Assembly (NCBI RefSeq): GCF_900108345.1
Contig: NZ_FNVV01000014.1
Coordinates: 1,969,664 to 2,033,663, forward strand
Reading direction: 5' to 3'
Origin: Bacteroides ndongoniae
Lineage (GTDB): Bacteria; Bacteroidota; Bacteroidia; Bacteroidales; Bacteroidaceae
Length of the DNA stretch: 64,000 bases
The notes below the pieces were generated by a model. The model was given only the letters and a program-made list of their open reading frames with translations, was not told where the DNA came from and ran no database searches. Positions 27,683 through 36,879 of the stretch are shown here, piece by piece. How positions within the stretch are numbered: the stretch's first letter is position 1; the number at the start of each line of letters is the position of its first letter. A program made the translations under genes and the position numbers.

Positions 27683-29197
27683 TTATTCAGCTTTCTGATA
27701 TACCCGTACGTAGTCGATATGGTATTCCATAGGCAGATTTGAAAGGTCTGGCGCCCCTCCATTTCCTCCCATTGCCAAATTCAAGAAAATCTGCTGGCCT
27801 AAACCTCCGTCACCACTATTTCCTGCATCACGGAACGGATTACGCCAAGATCCTCTCCACCAATCATTCAGACCACCAGATCCATTAGAAGTATTGTTTA
27901 AATCAATCTCATTCATCAGTTCTCCATCTAAATACAATTTAATGTACTGATCATCCCAATCCATCCGCCAAACATGATATTTGCTTGCCCATTTCGAATC
28001 TTTATTCGTAAAGTCGCTCAAAGGACGATTATATGAATCCCATTTTGCACTCCAACGAGTGTCACTTCCCCAACAAGCATTAGCATGAATACTCGGAGTA
28101 CCGCTTACCAAATAATATTCCAGTAAATCTATTTCACCTCCGAGCGGCCATTCCCAACACCAGCTATCATTACTAATGCCAGTTGTCCAAATAGCAGGCC
28201 AAGCTCCTCTGGTTGTAGGAATCTTAGCACGAACTTCCATAGTTCCATAACGGAAACGGAATTTAGAAACAATACTACTCGAAGTGTACTCGGCATATTC
28301 ACGATTCTTCTTCCAATCACTGCTACCTTCTTCATAATTTGGATTGTCCACACGTTGACGTTTTCCAGTAATAACCAAAGCACCATCTTGGCAAACCGCA
28401 TTCTGATCGGAATACCACTGCAATTCTTCATTACGTTGAAATCCTTCCTCGAAACGCCATTTCTCCAAATCGGGAGCACCAGTACCATTGAACTCATCAT
28501 GCCATACCAATTTCAGATCAGTTTCCCCATATGCGTCACCTATTTCAGGAACATCCGTCACAGGAAAATATTCCGGTCCTTCCTCTTCTTCCTTCACGTA
28601 AGTCACAGTTATAAAATACATCAATGTATTTACTTTCGAATTGATCTGATAAAAAGTAGAATTTAATATTCTAACAGGCAATACATACGTTTTAGATTGC
28701 TTTAACTCTTTCTGAATGTAATCGACCAAATTTTGCGAAAATATCAAAAGGGAAGCCTCTTCTGAAAATACATTACCTGCAAATAATGTCAACTTATCGG
28801 CCGACAATTGGTAAAACTCTTCCGGTAACAGTTCCACATCAACATATTTCGCATAAAGTCCTCCCTCCAAAGATTTAGCGATTGCCGTATTTAATGAATC
28901 TGCATCTATTATTAAGTCTACAGTATTTTCTTGCCCGGCTACACGCTCCTGATAAAGAGCAGCACTTAAAGCATAGGAATAATTCTCTGAAGTTTTTTCA
29001 GGGTCATATTTAAGTTCCGGAACATTAATATTGCATTCGGCTCCGTTCCAAACCTCACGTGCCTGTACCAAATTCAGTTGATTCAGATCTATATTGCCTT
29101 TATATTCCAAATCTACATATTCTTTGTTACAGCTATAAAATCCGATAGAAAAGACAGTCATACAACAGACCGCTATCCATTTCATATTATTTTTCAT
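27683..29197 (-). CDS. Surface lipoprotein GH16 endo-galactanase-like enzyme with DUF1735-like N-terminal domain
   Basis: 504 residues. Signal peptide with lipobox I-G-F-Y-S-C near 23, then a beta-sandwich domain (about 25-205) resembling the DUF1735/BT_3987-like domains of Bacteroides surface lipoproteins (P-E-E-F-Y-Q-L-S-A and V-L-P-V-R-I). A GH16 domain follows (about 225-500) with G-G-E-I-D-L-L-E-Y-Y as catalytic motif and I-D-Y-V-R-V-Y-Q at the end. An insert near 440-470 rich in Gly, Asn and Trp is absent from the paralogue. The design matches surface endo-beta-1,3-galactanases known to start arabinogalactan breakdown in Bacteroides. It sits directly behind the SusCD genes and is closed by a terminator. 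Confidence 0.82.
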   Translation of the reverse strand: MKNNMKWIAVCCMTVFSIGFYSCNKEYVDLEYKGNIDLNQLNLVQAREVWNGAECNINVPELKYDPEKTSENYSYALSAALYQERVAGQENTVDLIIDADSLNTAIAKSLEGGLYAKYVDVELLPEEFYQLSADKLTLFAGNVFSEEASLLIFSQNLVDYIQKELKQSKTYVLPVRILNSTFYQINSKVNTLMYFITVTYVKEEEEGPEYFPVTDVPEIGDAYGETDLKLVWHDEFNGTGAPDLEKWRFEEGFQRNEELQWYSDQNAVCQDGALVITGKRQRVDNPNYEEGSSDWKKNREYAEYTSSSIVSKFRFRYGTMEVRAKIPTTRGAWPAIWTTGISNDSWCWEWPLGGEIDLLEYYLVSGTPSIHANACWGSDTRWSAKWDSYNRPLSDFTNKDSKWASKYHVWRMDWDDQYIKLYLDGELMNEIDLNNTSNGSGGLNDWWRGSWRNPFRDAGNSGDGGLGQQIFLNLAMGGNGGAPDLSNLPMEYHIDYVRVYQKAE

Positions 29198-29217
29198 AAC
29201 AAACTATTTTCTTTAAA

Positions 29218-30111
29218 TTAATCCAAAGGAACTGTTTCAGGATCATAGACTTCCACATCCACATCATAAAAAGAGAACTCCGACATATGGAAATATTTCT
29301 TATTCTGTGAAGATGTGGTCACACTGAAGCGAAAATGTTTAAACTTTTTGCCAGGAGCTACAAAATCTGAGGAATAATCAGTTGCACTTGTAGCAGGTAA
29401 TCCCACCAAAGAAGCCACTGTTTCCCACACTTCGCCATCTGCACTAATCTGCAAATCAGCAGAAGTAGGGTATCCATCCGTATTACTTGTGCTACGAGTA
29501 GTATACTTGATAGCAAAGTTTTCATGTTCTTCCCTGAAATCAATTTGGATATACTGGGGAAGGTCAACCTGCGGCTGACTCCAACGAGTATGGAAAAAAG
29601 TGTTCACATCTCCATCTATCAAGTTTTTGATAGGTCCTTCAGAAGGTTCTTGATTATCCGTACTAAGTTGATCTTCGGTAATTGTTACCTTTGTCCGGTT
29701 CTTTTCTGTCAAGGTAGCCGGTGCCGGACCTGATTTAGCCTTCATCTCTGTTACAATACCCGCCTCATGAGCTGCGTTGAAAGTCTGAAAAGAAAAAGTA
29801 TAGTCACCAAAACGTGCACGAGTATCTTCTACCAACAACCCAGTTGCTCCTTTTGATACCAATTTGCAAACCTCTTTCTTCTGCAAAGGATCAGTATAAC
29901 GAATCTTCATATAAGAAAAACCTTCTTCCGTTGCTGGCCATGTCAACTGAATCGAACCCGGCAAAGCCTCTGCCTTCACTTTGGAAACATCGAACGATAT
30001 AGGAGCTGCCGAAGAGCCTTCCAATTCAAACACTTCTAATTTATCGTCACATCCAACTGTACAAACCAATGCACAAGCCAATGCAACCATATATTTTAAA
30101 CTATATCTCAT
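29218..30111 (-). CDS. Probable surface glycan-binding lipoprotein with discoidin domain
   Basis: 297 residues with signal peptide and lipobox C-T-V-G-C at about 21. An Ig/FN3-like domain (about 40-130; I-Q-L-T-W-P and Y-T-F-S-F-Q-T-F-N) is followed by an F5/8 type C domain (about 150-285; L-I-D-G-D-V-N-T-F-F-H-T, I-Q-I-D-F, F-R-F-S-V). No catalytic motif is seen. Position after SusD2 is where PULs carry SusE/SusF-like binding proteins, so glycan capture at the cell surface is the likely task. Spacing of 20 nt to the GH16 gene downstream indicates cotranscription. Confidence 0.75.
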   Translation of the reverse strand: MRYSLKYMVALACALVCTVGCDDKLEVFELEGSSAAPISFDVSKVKAEALPGSIQLTWPATEEGFSYMKIRYTDPLQKKEVCKLVSKGATGLLVEDTRARFGDYTFSFQTFNAAHEAGIVTEMKAKSGPAPATLTEKNRTKVTITEDQLSTDNQEPSEGPIKNLIDGDVNTFFHTRWSQPQVDLPQYIQIDFREEHENFAIKYTTRSTSNTDGYPTSADLQISADGEVWETVASLVGLPATSATDYSSDFVAPGKKFKHFRFSVTTSSQNKKYFHMSEFSFYDVDVEVYDPETVPLD

Positions 30112-30155
30112 ATGCTTAGTTTTTATAAAAGAATCCTACATTATTATCATAATAA

Positions 30156-31820
30156 TTACCAGCCGGGATTTTGGGTAAGATTCGGATTTAAACGAATCTC
30201 ACTATCCGGTATAGGGAACAAATACATCTTATCATCCCATACTAAAGACTTCGTAGTCTTCTTATACGAAAAGATATTGTCACCTGTCTTTGTAATCTCC
30301 ATACGTGAAATACTTGTAAATCCACCTTCTTTCCAACGGCGTACATCCCAAAAGCGGTGCCCTTCAAAAGCTAGTTCTACCATACGTTCGCGTTTATAAC
30401 GTTCCCAAAATTCCGCTCCACTCAATCCTTTTGGCAAAAGAGGCATATTCACATCCGAACGGGTACGAATTTTGTTTACAGCATCACGAGCAGTCAGAAA
30501 AAACTCATCTGTTACTTGTTCAGGAGAACCTATATATTGATAAAGAGCCTCGGCATAGTTCAGATAAAATTCCCCAAGTCGGAAGGTAATCCAACTGTGA
30601 CGTTTTCCACCTGTACCTTCACCAGAACTGATATCAATAGTGCCATCCAAATACTTTTTCAGATAATAACCTGTAGGAGTCGCATATGAAATCGGAGCAC
30701 CATTACGTCCTCCTATATAGGTTTCCAACGGAAATGGATTTGTATTAGGCCACTCATCACCATTACAAGCAATAGTCATCTTAAAACGAGGATCTCTTCC
30801 TTCATACGGATTACGTGGATCCGGTTCACCACCATTCTTCATCTCATAAGCATCAACTAAAGTTTGTGTAGGACAGTTACCAGATTGACCGTTCTCCATA
30901 CCAATAGGGAAATTATAATACTCTGGAGAATTAATATCTCCTAAACGGCGAGCAAAAATCACTTCACCAGCCTTGTAATTATCAGTTCCCCAAAGGTCGG
31001 TATATTTTCCCAATGTAATGTCGTTCATTGCACAATAATCAATTACCTCCTGATTAGCCAAAGCTGCTTCTTTCCAAAGTTGTTTATCACCACTCTTGTT
31101 AAAAAGCTTACTAGCACGATAAAGTGCTGCGCGAGCCTTTAACGCCAAAGCGGTACCCCGATTTACACGTCCCGTTTCCGGATTGCTCACACCACCGGCT
31201 GCATCTTCCAGGCCATAATAGGAAACCGGCAACTCAGATGCAACAGCATCACATTCAGAAATAATAAAATCAAAAACTTCGTCAGCTGAAGTACGTCCCA
31301 AAGAATTGGCCTCTTCTTCTGTCAATACTTCAGTGGTGAAAGGGACATCACCATAAGCACGAACAAGCAAGAAATAATAGTAAGCCCGCAACAAACGCAC
31401 TTCATACTGATAACGATTGAAACGTTTCATCTGCTCTTGATAATCTTGCGTAAAACGCAAATCATAAAAATCCAGATTCTTAGTTTCTTTCAGGAAATAG
31501 TTACATGCACGGATAGGCGTATAATAACCAAAATAAGAAGTTGTATAAAGTGCTGTCCTGTTTCCGTTCGTAAAATCAAGCACCGAAGAATATGTCAATG
31601 CCATTTCTGCCTCGTCACAAGCTGAAGCCAACGAGGTGAGACTGGGCATATCCGAATCCAGCCAAGAATAGATATTGTTCACAAAACCGGCTGTACGTCC
31701 GAAATCCGAAAATACATAGTCTTTGTTATAATTGGTATACTCATGATAGTCCATTTTATCGGTACATGCCGATAAACCTGCTACACAAGCGAAAACCAAA
31801 CATATATTTTTCAATCTCAT
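30156..31820 (-). CDS. SusD-like outer-membrane lipoprotein (pair 2)
   Basis: 554 residues with lipobox A-G-L-S-A-C near 20. TPR-like helical SusD/RagB fold: R-L-L-R-A-Y-Y-Y-F-L-L-V near 145, G-R-V-N-R-G-T-A near 225, and the C-terminal E-R-M-V-E-L-A-F-E-G-H-R-F-W-D-V-R-R-W box near 495. Ends with the N-P-G-W tail common to SusD proteins. It would form the lid over the SusC2 barrel encoded 40 nt upstream. Confidence 0.92.
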   Translation of the reverse strand: MRLKNICLVFACVAGLSACTDKMDYHEYTNYNKDYVFSDFGRTAGFVNNIYSWLDSDMPSLTSLASACDEAEMALTYSSVLDFTNGNRTALYTTSYFGYYTPIRACNYFLKETKNLDFYDLRFTQDYQEQMKRFNRYQYEVRLLRAYYYFLLVRAYGDVPFTTEVLTEEEANSLGRTSADEVFDFIISECDAVASELPVSYYGLEDAAGGVSNPETGRVNRGTALALKARAALYRASKLFNKSGDKQLWKEAALANQEVIDYCAMNDITLGKYTDLWGTDNYKAGEVIFARRLGDINSPEYYNFPIGMENGQSGNCPTQTLVDAYEMKNGGEPDPRNPYEGRDPRFKMTIACNGDEWPNTNPFPLETYIGGRNGAPISYATPTGYYLKKYLDGTIDISSGEGTGGKRHSWITFRLGEFYLNYAEALYQYIGSPEQVTDEFFLTARDAVNKIRTRSDVNMPLLPKGLSGAEFWERYKRERMVELAFEGHRFWDVRRWKEGGFTSISRMEITKTGDNIFSYKKTTKSLVWDDKMYLFPIPDSEIRLNPNLTQNPGW

Positions 31821-31860
31821 ATATTTATTAGTTTATTGGTTCAATATTTATAAGCCATTA

Positions 31861-34800
31861 TTAAAGTCCAAGTGACACACCAACATGGATAGAACGAGTT
31901 GCCGGATGATCGTAAGGAGACATCGCCTCAGGATCAGTTATTTCGATGTTATCTATCGAGAAAAGATCAACACCACGTACATACACCTTGGCTGTTTTCA
32001 TCTTAATCTTACTTAGCCATGCCTGAGGAATCTTGTAATAAACTTCGCAATTACGCAATTTCAAGAACGAACGATCCTGCAACCATATCGAACTATTATA
32101 ATTGTAGTTATTATCCACACGCTCTGTACTCAAACGCGGAAAACGAGCATTCGGAGTTTCAGGTGTCCAACGGTTCTCATAATAATAGTTTGCAATAGAT
32201 GTGTTATCAATCAATGGCAAATAAAAAGCATATGAGTTCAAGGCAGCCGTATAATTACTTACACCCTGAAAATAAGCGTCAATGCCCAATCCTTTCCACT
32301 CAAAGCCTACATTGAAACCATAATATATTTCAGGACAGGTTGTATTATACCCCATCGGAATCACATCGTTCGAATTAACCACACCGTCACCATTGACATC
32401 TTTATATTTAATATCACCAGGTTTTACAGGTCCAAACTGTTGCGGAATGCTGTTGGCAATATCTGCATCATCAATAAAGAAGCCGACAGCCTGCAATCCC
32501 CAAATCTGTCCTACAGGTTTGCCCTTGGCATAAAGATAATCATAAGCTTGGGGAGTTTCCATCTGCTCTTTGATTTCACTGGTATAATAAGAGAAATTAC
32601 CTCCTAAACGAATGCGGAAGTCACCAAAATTCTTATTATAATCCAAACCGATTTCTGTGCCCCAGCTATCCACAATACCACCATTCACATACGGAGCAGA
32701 AACGCCAATGATAGAAGATACCTGTCCAGCTGAACTTACCCAAATATCCGAACGCCTTTCATAAAAGCCATCAATAGTCAATGTAAGTCCTTTCAGCATA
32801 GACATATCCAAACCAAGGTTGTACTTATATGCCTTTTCTGTCGTTCCATTCAAAGAAGGCAAACGCCCTTCCTGCCAACCACCATCACTTCCCGTATGGT
32901 TGTCCTTGATAGGATAGCTGTTACCACCTACTACAGTTTCATTCCAATATCCATTAGATGGAATATTGTCTGTCTGAATGATACCAAACGAACCACGTAA
33001 CTTCATAAAATCAATCACATTCTGATTTTTCATAAAACTTTCATTAGAAATGACCCATGCCAAACCAATAGTAGGCGCCAATCCCCAACGGCTATCGGGA
33101 TCCAAACGGTTAGAAGCAGAAGAAGTCAACGTGAAATCTGCAAAATAGCGATTCTTATAACCATAGTGAGTATACCACGATGCGCTTTGTGTAAACAAAG
33201 TATTACCTACACCATTTTTATTGTCGTATTTATAAGTATATAACAACATAGTATAGATGTCGTGTACTCCAAAACTACGTTTCCAATCAACATTTGCTTG
33301 AAAATTAAAAGAACGATGCTGCCAATCCAGTTTTGAATAATTATTGGCATCAATAGAACCGTCATTAACACCGCCCTCAAAATTAGAGAATTCTATCGGT
33401 TCACCATTTTCCCACTTGGTAACAGTCTGCATACCATACTTGGCACGTTGTCTGTAATCCTCCCAATAAGAAGCAATGTTATCGTAACCGATGCGCAGAG
33501 TAGCTCCTAAACCTTTAGTAATTGAAGATAAATCTTGTTGTAAAGCCATATCGGCATACAAAGCACGGGTATGTCCTTTCGTATAGCCACGTCCTTGAGC
33601 CAAATATACAGGATTATAACCTTCTCCCCAAGTAGCATTACCTCCCCACAAACCACTCTCTGTTCTGATGGGGAAAGCTGCAGAAGGAACCATAAAAGTC
33701 TTGTATATCAGATTCTCTCCACTTGATGCAGGACGGCTAAACTCATTCAAAACACCCATGATATTGGCTTGCATGCGTGTGGTAGAAGTCAAATCAATAT
33801 CCAGATTCGAACGGAAGTTTGCCTTCGAATATTTTTCTTGGGTTGAATATCCGGCATTTGAATTAGCATTATTGATAAAACCGCGATTATTTTGCAGGTT
33901 CATCATCGTAAAATAACGCATTTTTGAGGAACCTCCACGGAATGTCAACGTAGCGATGTCAGATGTTCCCCTGTCACGAAATACTTCATCTGCCCAATTG
34001 ACATTTGGATAAAGATAAGGATATTTTCCACTCTGAAAAGCATTCAGTTCATTTTGGGAATAGCGTGCTGTTCTGCCATCATTGGCCAATGCTTCGTTAA
34101 TAGCATTCGCATAGGTATAAGAGTCAGCCATCTCAGGAATATCAGTCTGAGAATTGAATGCATGGTCATAAGAGAAATTTATCTCACGCGTCCTGTATTT
34201 ACCACGTTTAGTTACAATATTAATCACACCATTCACGCCCCTATAACCATAAAGAGCCACAGCAGCCGCATCACGCAACACGGTTACAGACTCTACTTCC
34301 TCTGGAGTAATATAATTCAAGGCGTTCCAATTGTTATCCCGTTCCAGTCCATCTACGACTAACAATACTCCGTTATTACCGTTCAGGGTCTTAAGTCCAC
34401 GGACATACATGGAAGGAATCTGATCCCATACAGAACCGGTATTCTGCATGGTCGTCAAACCTGTAACATTTCCATACAACGAATTACCGATATTAAAGGA
34501 AGAACGATTGTCAATCTGATCGGCATAAACAGTTGATGCCGCTCCGGTAGATTCGGCATTTGTTTGCTTCAAACCGAAACCGTAATTCACAGCTTCAGTA
34601 GAGAAATCCATGACGATGGTTATTACCTTATTATCGTTCTTGCCCACCGGAACCACTTTGGTTGCATCATTCCAAGTCTGTATTTTCAAGGTACTTCCTT
34701 GCTCGGCAGCTATCTCAAACAATCCGTTCCGATCTGTGGCGACCTGTACCAACGGGTTGGCTTCAACAAACACCAACGCACCTTCTACCGGATTGCCCTG

Positions 34801-34899
34801 CTTGTCTACAATTTTACCGGTCACATTGTTTCCTTGTGCAAAGCCTTTCATGGCAACACAAGACAACATGGCCAAAGCTAATATCTTGTATTTTTTCAT
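31861..34899 (-). CDS. SusC-like TonB-dependent transporter (pair 2)
   Basis: 1,012 residues. Signal peptide (M-K-G-F-A-Q), CarboxypepD_reg-like domain (G-K-I-V-D-K-Q-G-N-P-V-E-G near 30), then the SusC plug with S-V-T-V-L-R-D-A-A-A-V-A-L-Y-G near 210 and N-G-V-I-N-I-V-T-K-R-G, and a large barrel. The barrel ends V-G-V-S-L-G-L. The N-terminal region diverges from the canonical G-G-x-V-V-V-G motif: residues about 105-125 carry N-Y-G-F-G-L-K-Q-T instead, a feature of one SusC subgroup. Works with SusD2; substrate expected to be arabinogalactan fragments. Confidence 0.92.
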   Translation of the reverse strand: MKKYKILALAMLSCVAMKGFAQGNNVTGKIVDKQGNPVEGALVFVEANPLVQVATDRNGLFEIAAEQGSTLKIQTWNDATKVVPVGKNDNKVITIVMDFSTEAVNYGFGLKQTNAESTGAASTVYADQIDNRSSFNIGNSLYGNVTGLTTMQNTGSVWDQIPSMYVRGLKTLNGNNGVLLVVDGLERDNNWNALNYITPEEVESVTVLRDAAAVALYGYRGVNGVINIVTKRGKYRTREINFSYDHAFNSQTDIPEMADSYTYANAINEALANDGRTARYSQNELNAFQSGKYPYLYPNVNWADEVFRDRGTSDIATLTFRGGSSKMRYFTMMNLQNNRGFINNANSNAGYSTQEKYSKANFRSNLDIDLTSTTRMQANIMGVLNEFSRPASSGENLIYKTFMVPSAAFPIRTESGLWGGNATWGEGYNPVYLAQGRGYTKGHTRALYADMALQQDLSSITKGLGATLRIGYDNIASYWEDYRQRAKYGMQTVTKWENGEPIEFSNFEGGVNDGSIDANNYSKLDWQHRSFNFQANVDWKRSFGVHDIYTMLLYTYKYDNKNGVGNTLFTQSASWYTHYGYKNRYFADFTLTSSASNRLDPDSRWGLAPTIGLAWVISNESFMKNQNVIDFMKLRGSFGIIQTDNIPSNGYWNETVVGGNSYPIKDNHTGSDGGWQEGRLPSLNGTTEKAYKYNLGLDMSMLKGLTLTIDGFYERRSDIWVSSAGQVSSIIGVSAPYVNGGIVDSWGTEIGLDYNKNFGDFRIRLGGNFSYYTSEIKEQMETPQAYDYLYAKGKPVGQIWGLQAVGFFIDDADIANSIPQQFGPVKPGDIKYKDVNGDGVVNSNDVIPMGYNTTCPEIYYGFNVGFEWKGLGIDAYFQGVSNYTAALNSYAFYLPLIDNTSIANYYYENRWTPETPNARFPRLSTERVDNNYNYNSSIWLQDRSFLKLRNCEVYYKIPQAWLSKIKMKTAKVYVRGVDLFSIDNIEITDPEAMSPYDHPATRSIHVGVSLGL

Positions 34900-34939
34900 A
34901 TCTTTATTTCTTCATTAATTGTATATTTCTACACAAACA

Positions 34940-36853
34940 TTAATTCCACCCCGGGTTTTGAGTCAATCCATACTCTTTATTCACCTCGGATGGCGGGAAA
35001 GCAGACAAATACCATTTTGTACTGAAGTTTGTCCACCAAGAGCGTGCTATATTTCCCAAAGTAAATATCTCATAACGGAATTGAGCCGGTTTTTCAGGGA
35101 ACTCATCCCTATTTCCATCGGTTCCGCTCCAAGGTTTATCACCACCACCATCGTTACGATAAATACGTAAACCATGCAACGGCTGTTTAAACAAGTCTGC
35201 ACGTTTGTAGCGGATCAGGTCGAAGAAACGAACATCTTCCAAACCCAATTCACAAGCACGTTCACGAAGAATTTCTTCAAGCAAAGCTTCTTTATTGCTT
35301 GTCAGGTTCTTACCTGGATTGCAAGCATCCAGATCACCCAATCCAACACGTGCACGCACTTTGTTAACATTGGCTATAGCACCTGCAAAATCGCCCTTTG
35401 CCTGCAGACATGCTTCAGCATAAATCAGATACATCTCTGCCAACCGCAAATAAGGCCATTCCAAATAGTTACCTGCCAAACTACCTTTTCCTTCCTTGAA
35501 AAACTTGTAGCAACGGAAACCTGTAGCAGTCTCGCCAGTTTCAAGACGAGAACCATCAATGTTCTCACGTCCGCCAACCCATAATTCTGCCGCATGGTCG
35601 CCATAACGTGCGCCGTTTACCAACATTGTCTCATACAAGCGAGGGTCACGGTTAGGCTGGTCGTAATCATTATTTTCAAAGAAAGGGTGTGCACCGTCTT
35701 TCAGATAGTCTTCGGTAAAGGGTTTTCCATCGCTCATAGGGAACATCTTCATATATTCCAAAGTAGGAGTATAACCGCCGAATGTCACCCATTCACCCCA
35801 ATAATACCACCAATCCCAATTGTATTTACCAATAATACGGGTAGAAATCAACAATTCTGTATTGTTTTCACGAATAAAATAAGCTTTGTTGAAAGCAGAA
35901 CGATAGCCTGAAGACGTAGCCGATTGGGACTCAATCAATGAATAATATCCTTTATTTTCCAGTTCAGTGAAAAATTCATTGCAAGCTGTCCAGCAGCGGT
36001 TCCACCAATCTGCACTATATCCCCCATACCAAACTTGTTTGCTTTCGACCGCAATTTGAGGATTCTCAGTACAATAAGGTTCATTATCATTGAACAACGG
36101 ACTGGCTGCAAACAACAGAATCTTACACTTCAGCCCCATAGCTGCGGCTTTGGTAAAGCGGCCTTGCCAGTTGACATCGTCGCTACCCAAATCCCAAGGA
36201 AGCACGGCGGCAGCTTCATCCAACAAGCCAACCATGTAATTCACTGTTTCCTCAGCTGTTGCACGAGGCACCTCATACGAAGCCTCGATGCCATATGTCT
36301 GTTTCACAAGTGGAAGTCCTCCCAAATGACGGAAAAGATCGAAATAGCGTGATGCAATTATAACTTTCGCTTCGGCAGCAAGACGTGATTTCTCAGCGCC
36401 ATCCATATCAGGAACACGGTCTACGTTTTCAATAAACATCCATGCAGCCCGGATTGCTTCCCAACAGTTCTCTTTTGTATAATTGAAACGAGTGTCATCG
36501 CCCGTATCTTCGTCGCTTGCCTTGTAAGCACCCGAATAATATTTACGGTTCACTCCATCCCACGAATTGTGGCTGTGCCAGCAATCGGACAGAACTTCAA
36601 ACATACCTGTGTTCATCTTCCCATCCACAGCATTCCAGTTTGTTGCCAAACCATAATACAGATAGCTATACGTCTTCCACAAAAAAGCACGTGCATATTC
36701 GGCCTTAGAAAAAATAGTGTCCTGGTTCATATCACCGGTACTCGGAGCTTTCTCCAGAAAGCTATCGCCGAACTTTATCTGATCGACACACGAGGAGAAC
36801 AACAACATGCCTCCTGCAAATGCCGCAATAAACCATTTAGTCAGTTTTTTCAT
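34940..36853 (-). CDS. SusD-like outer-membrane lipoprotein (pair 1)
   Basis: 637 residues with lipobox L-L-F-S-S-C near 22. SusD/RagB family: Y-A-R-A-F-L-W-K-T-Y near 55, A-A-M-G-L-K-C-K-I-L-L-F-A-A-S near 235, R-L-A-E-M-Y-L-I-Y-A-E-A near 475, and R-E-R-A-C-E-L-G-L-E-D-V-R-F-F-D-L near 540, ending in N-P-G-W-N. It is longer than SusD2 and shows little similarity outside the family motifs, suggesting that the two pairs bind different fragments. Gap to SusC1 is 26 nt. Confidence 0.92.
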   Translation of the reverse strand: MKKLTKWFIAAFAGGMLLFSSCVDQIKFGDSFLEKAPSTGDMNQDTIFSKAEYARAFLWKTYSYLYYGLATNWNAVDGKMNTGMFEVLSDCWHSHNSWDGVNRKYYSGAYKASDEDTGDDTRFNYTKENCWEAIRAAWMFIENVDRVPDMDGAEKSRLAAEAKVIIASRYFDLFRHLGGLPLVKQTYGIEASYEVPRATAEETVNYMVGLLDEAAAVLPWDLGSDDVNWQGRFTKAAAMGLKCKILLFAASPLFNDNEPYCTENPQIAVESKQVWYGGYSADWWNRCWTACNEFFTELENKGYYSLIESQSATSSGYRSAFNKAYFIRENNTELLISTRIIGKYNWDWWYYWGEWVTFGGYTPTLEYMKMFPMSDGKPFTEDYLKDGAHPFFENNDYDQPNRDPRLYETMLVNGARYGDHAAELWVGGRENIDGSRLETGETATGFRCYKFFKEGKGSLAGNYLEWPYLRLAEMYLIYAEACLQAKGDFAGAIANVNKVRARVGLGDLDACNPGKNLTSNKEALLEEILRERACELGLEDVRFFDLIRYKRADLFKQPLHGLRIYRNDGGGDKPWSGTDGNRDEFPEKPAQFRYEIFTLGNIARSWWTNFSTKWYLSAFPPSEVNKEYGLTQNPGWN

Positions 36854-36879
36854 ATTATTTCTATTTACGTATGAAAGGA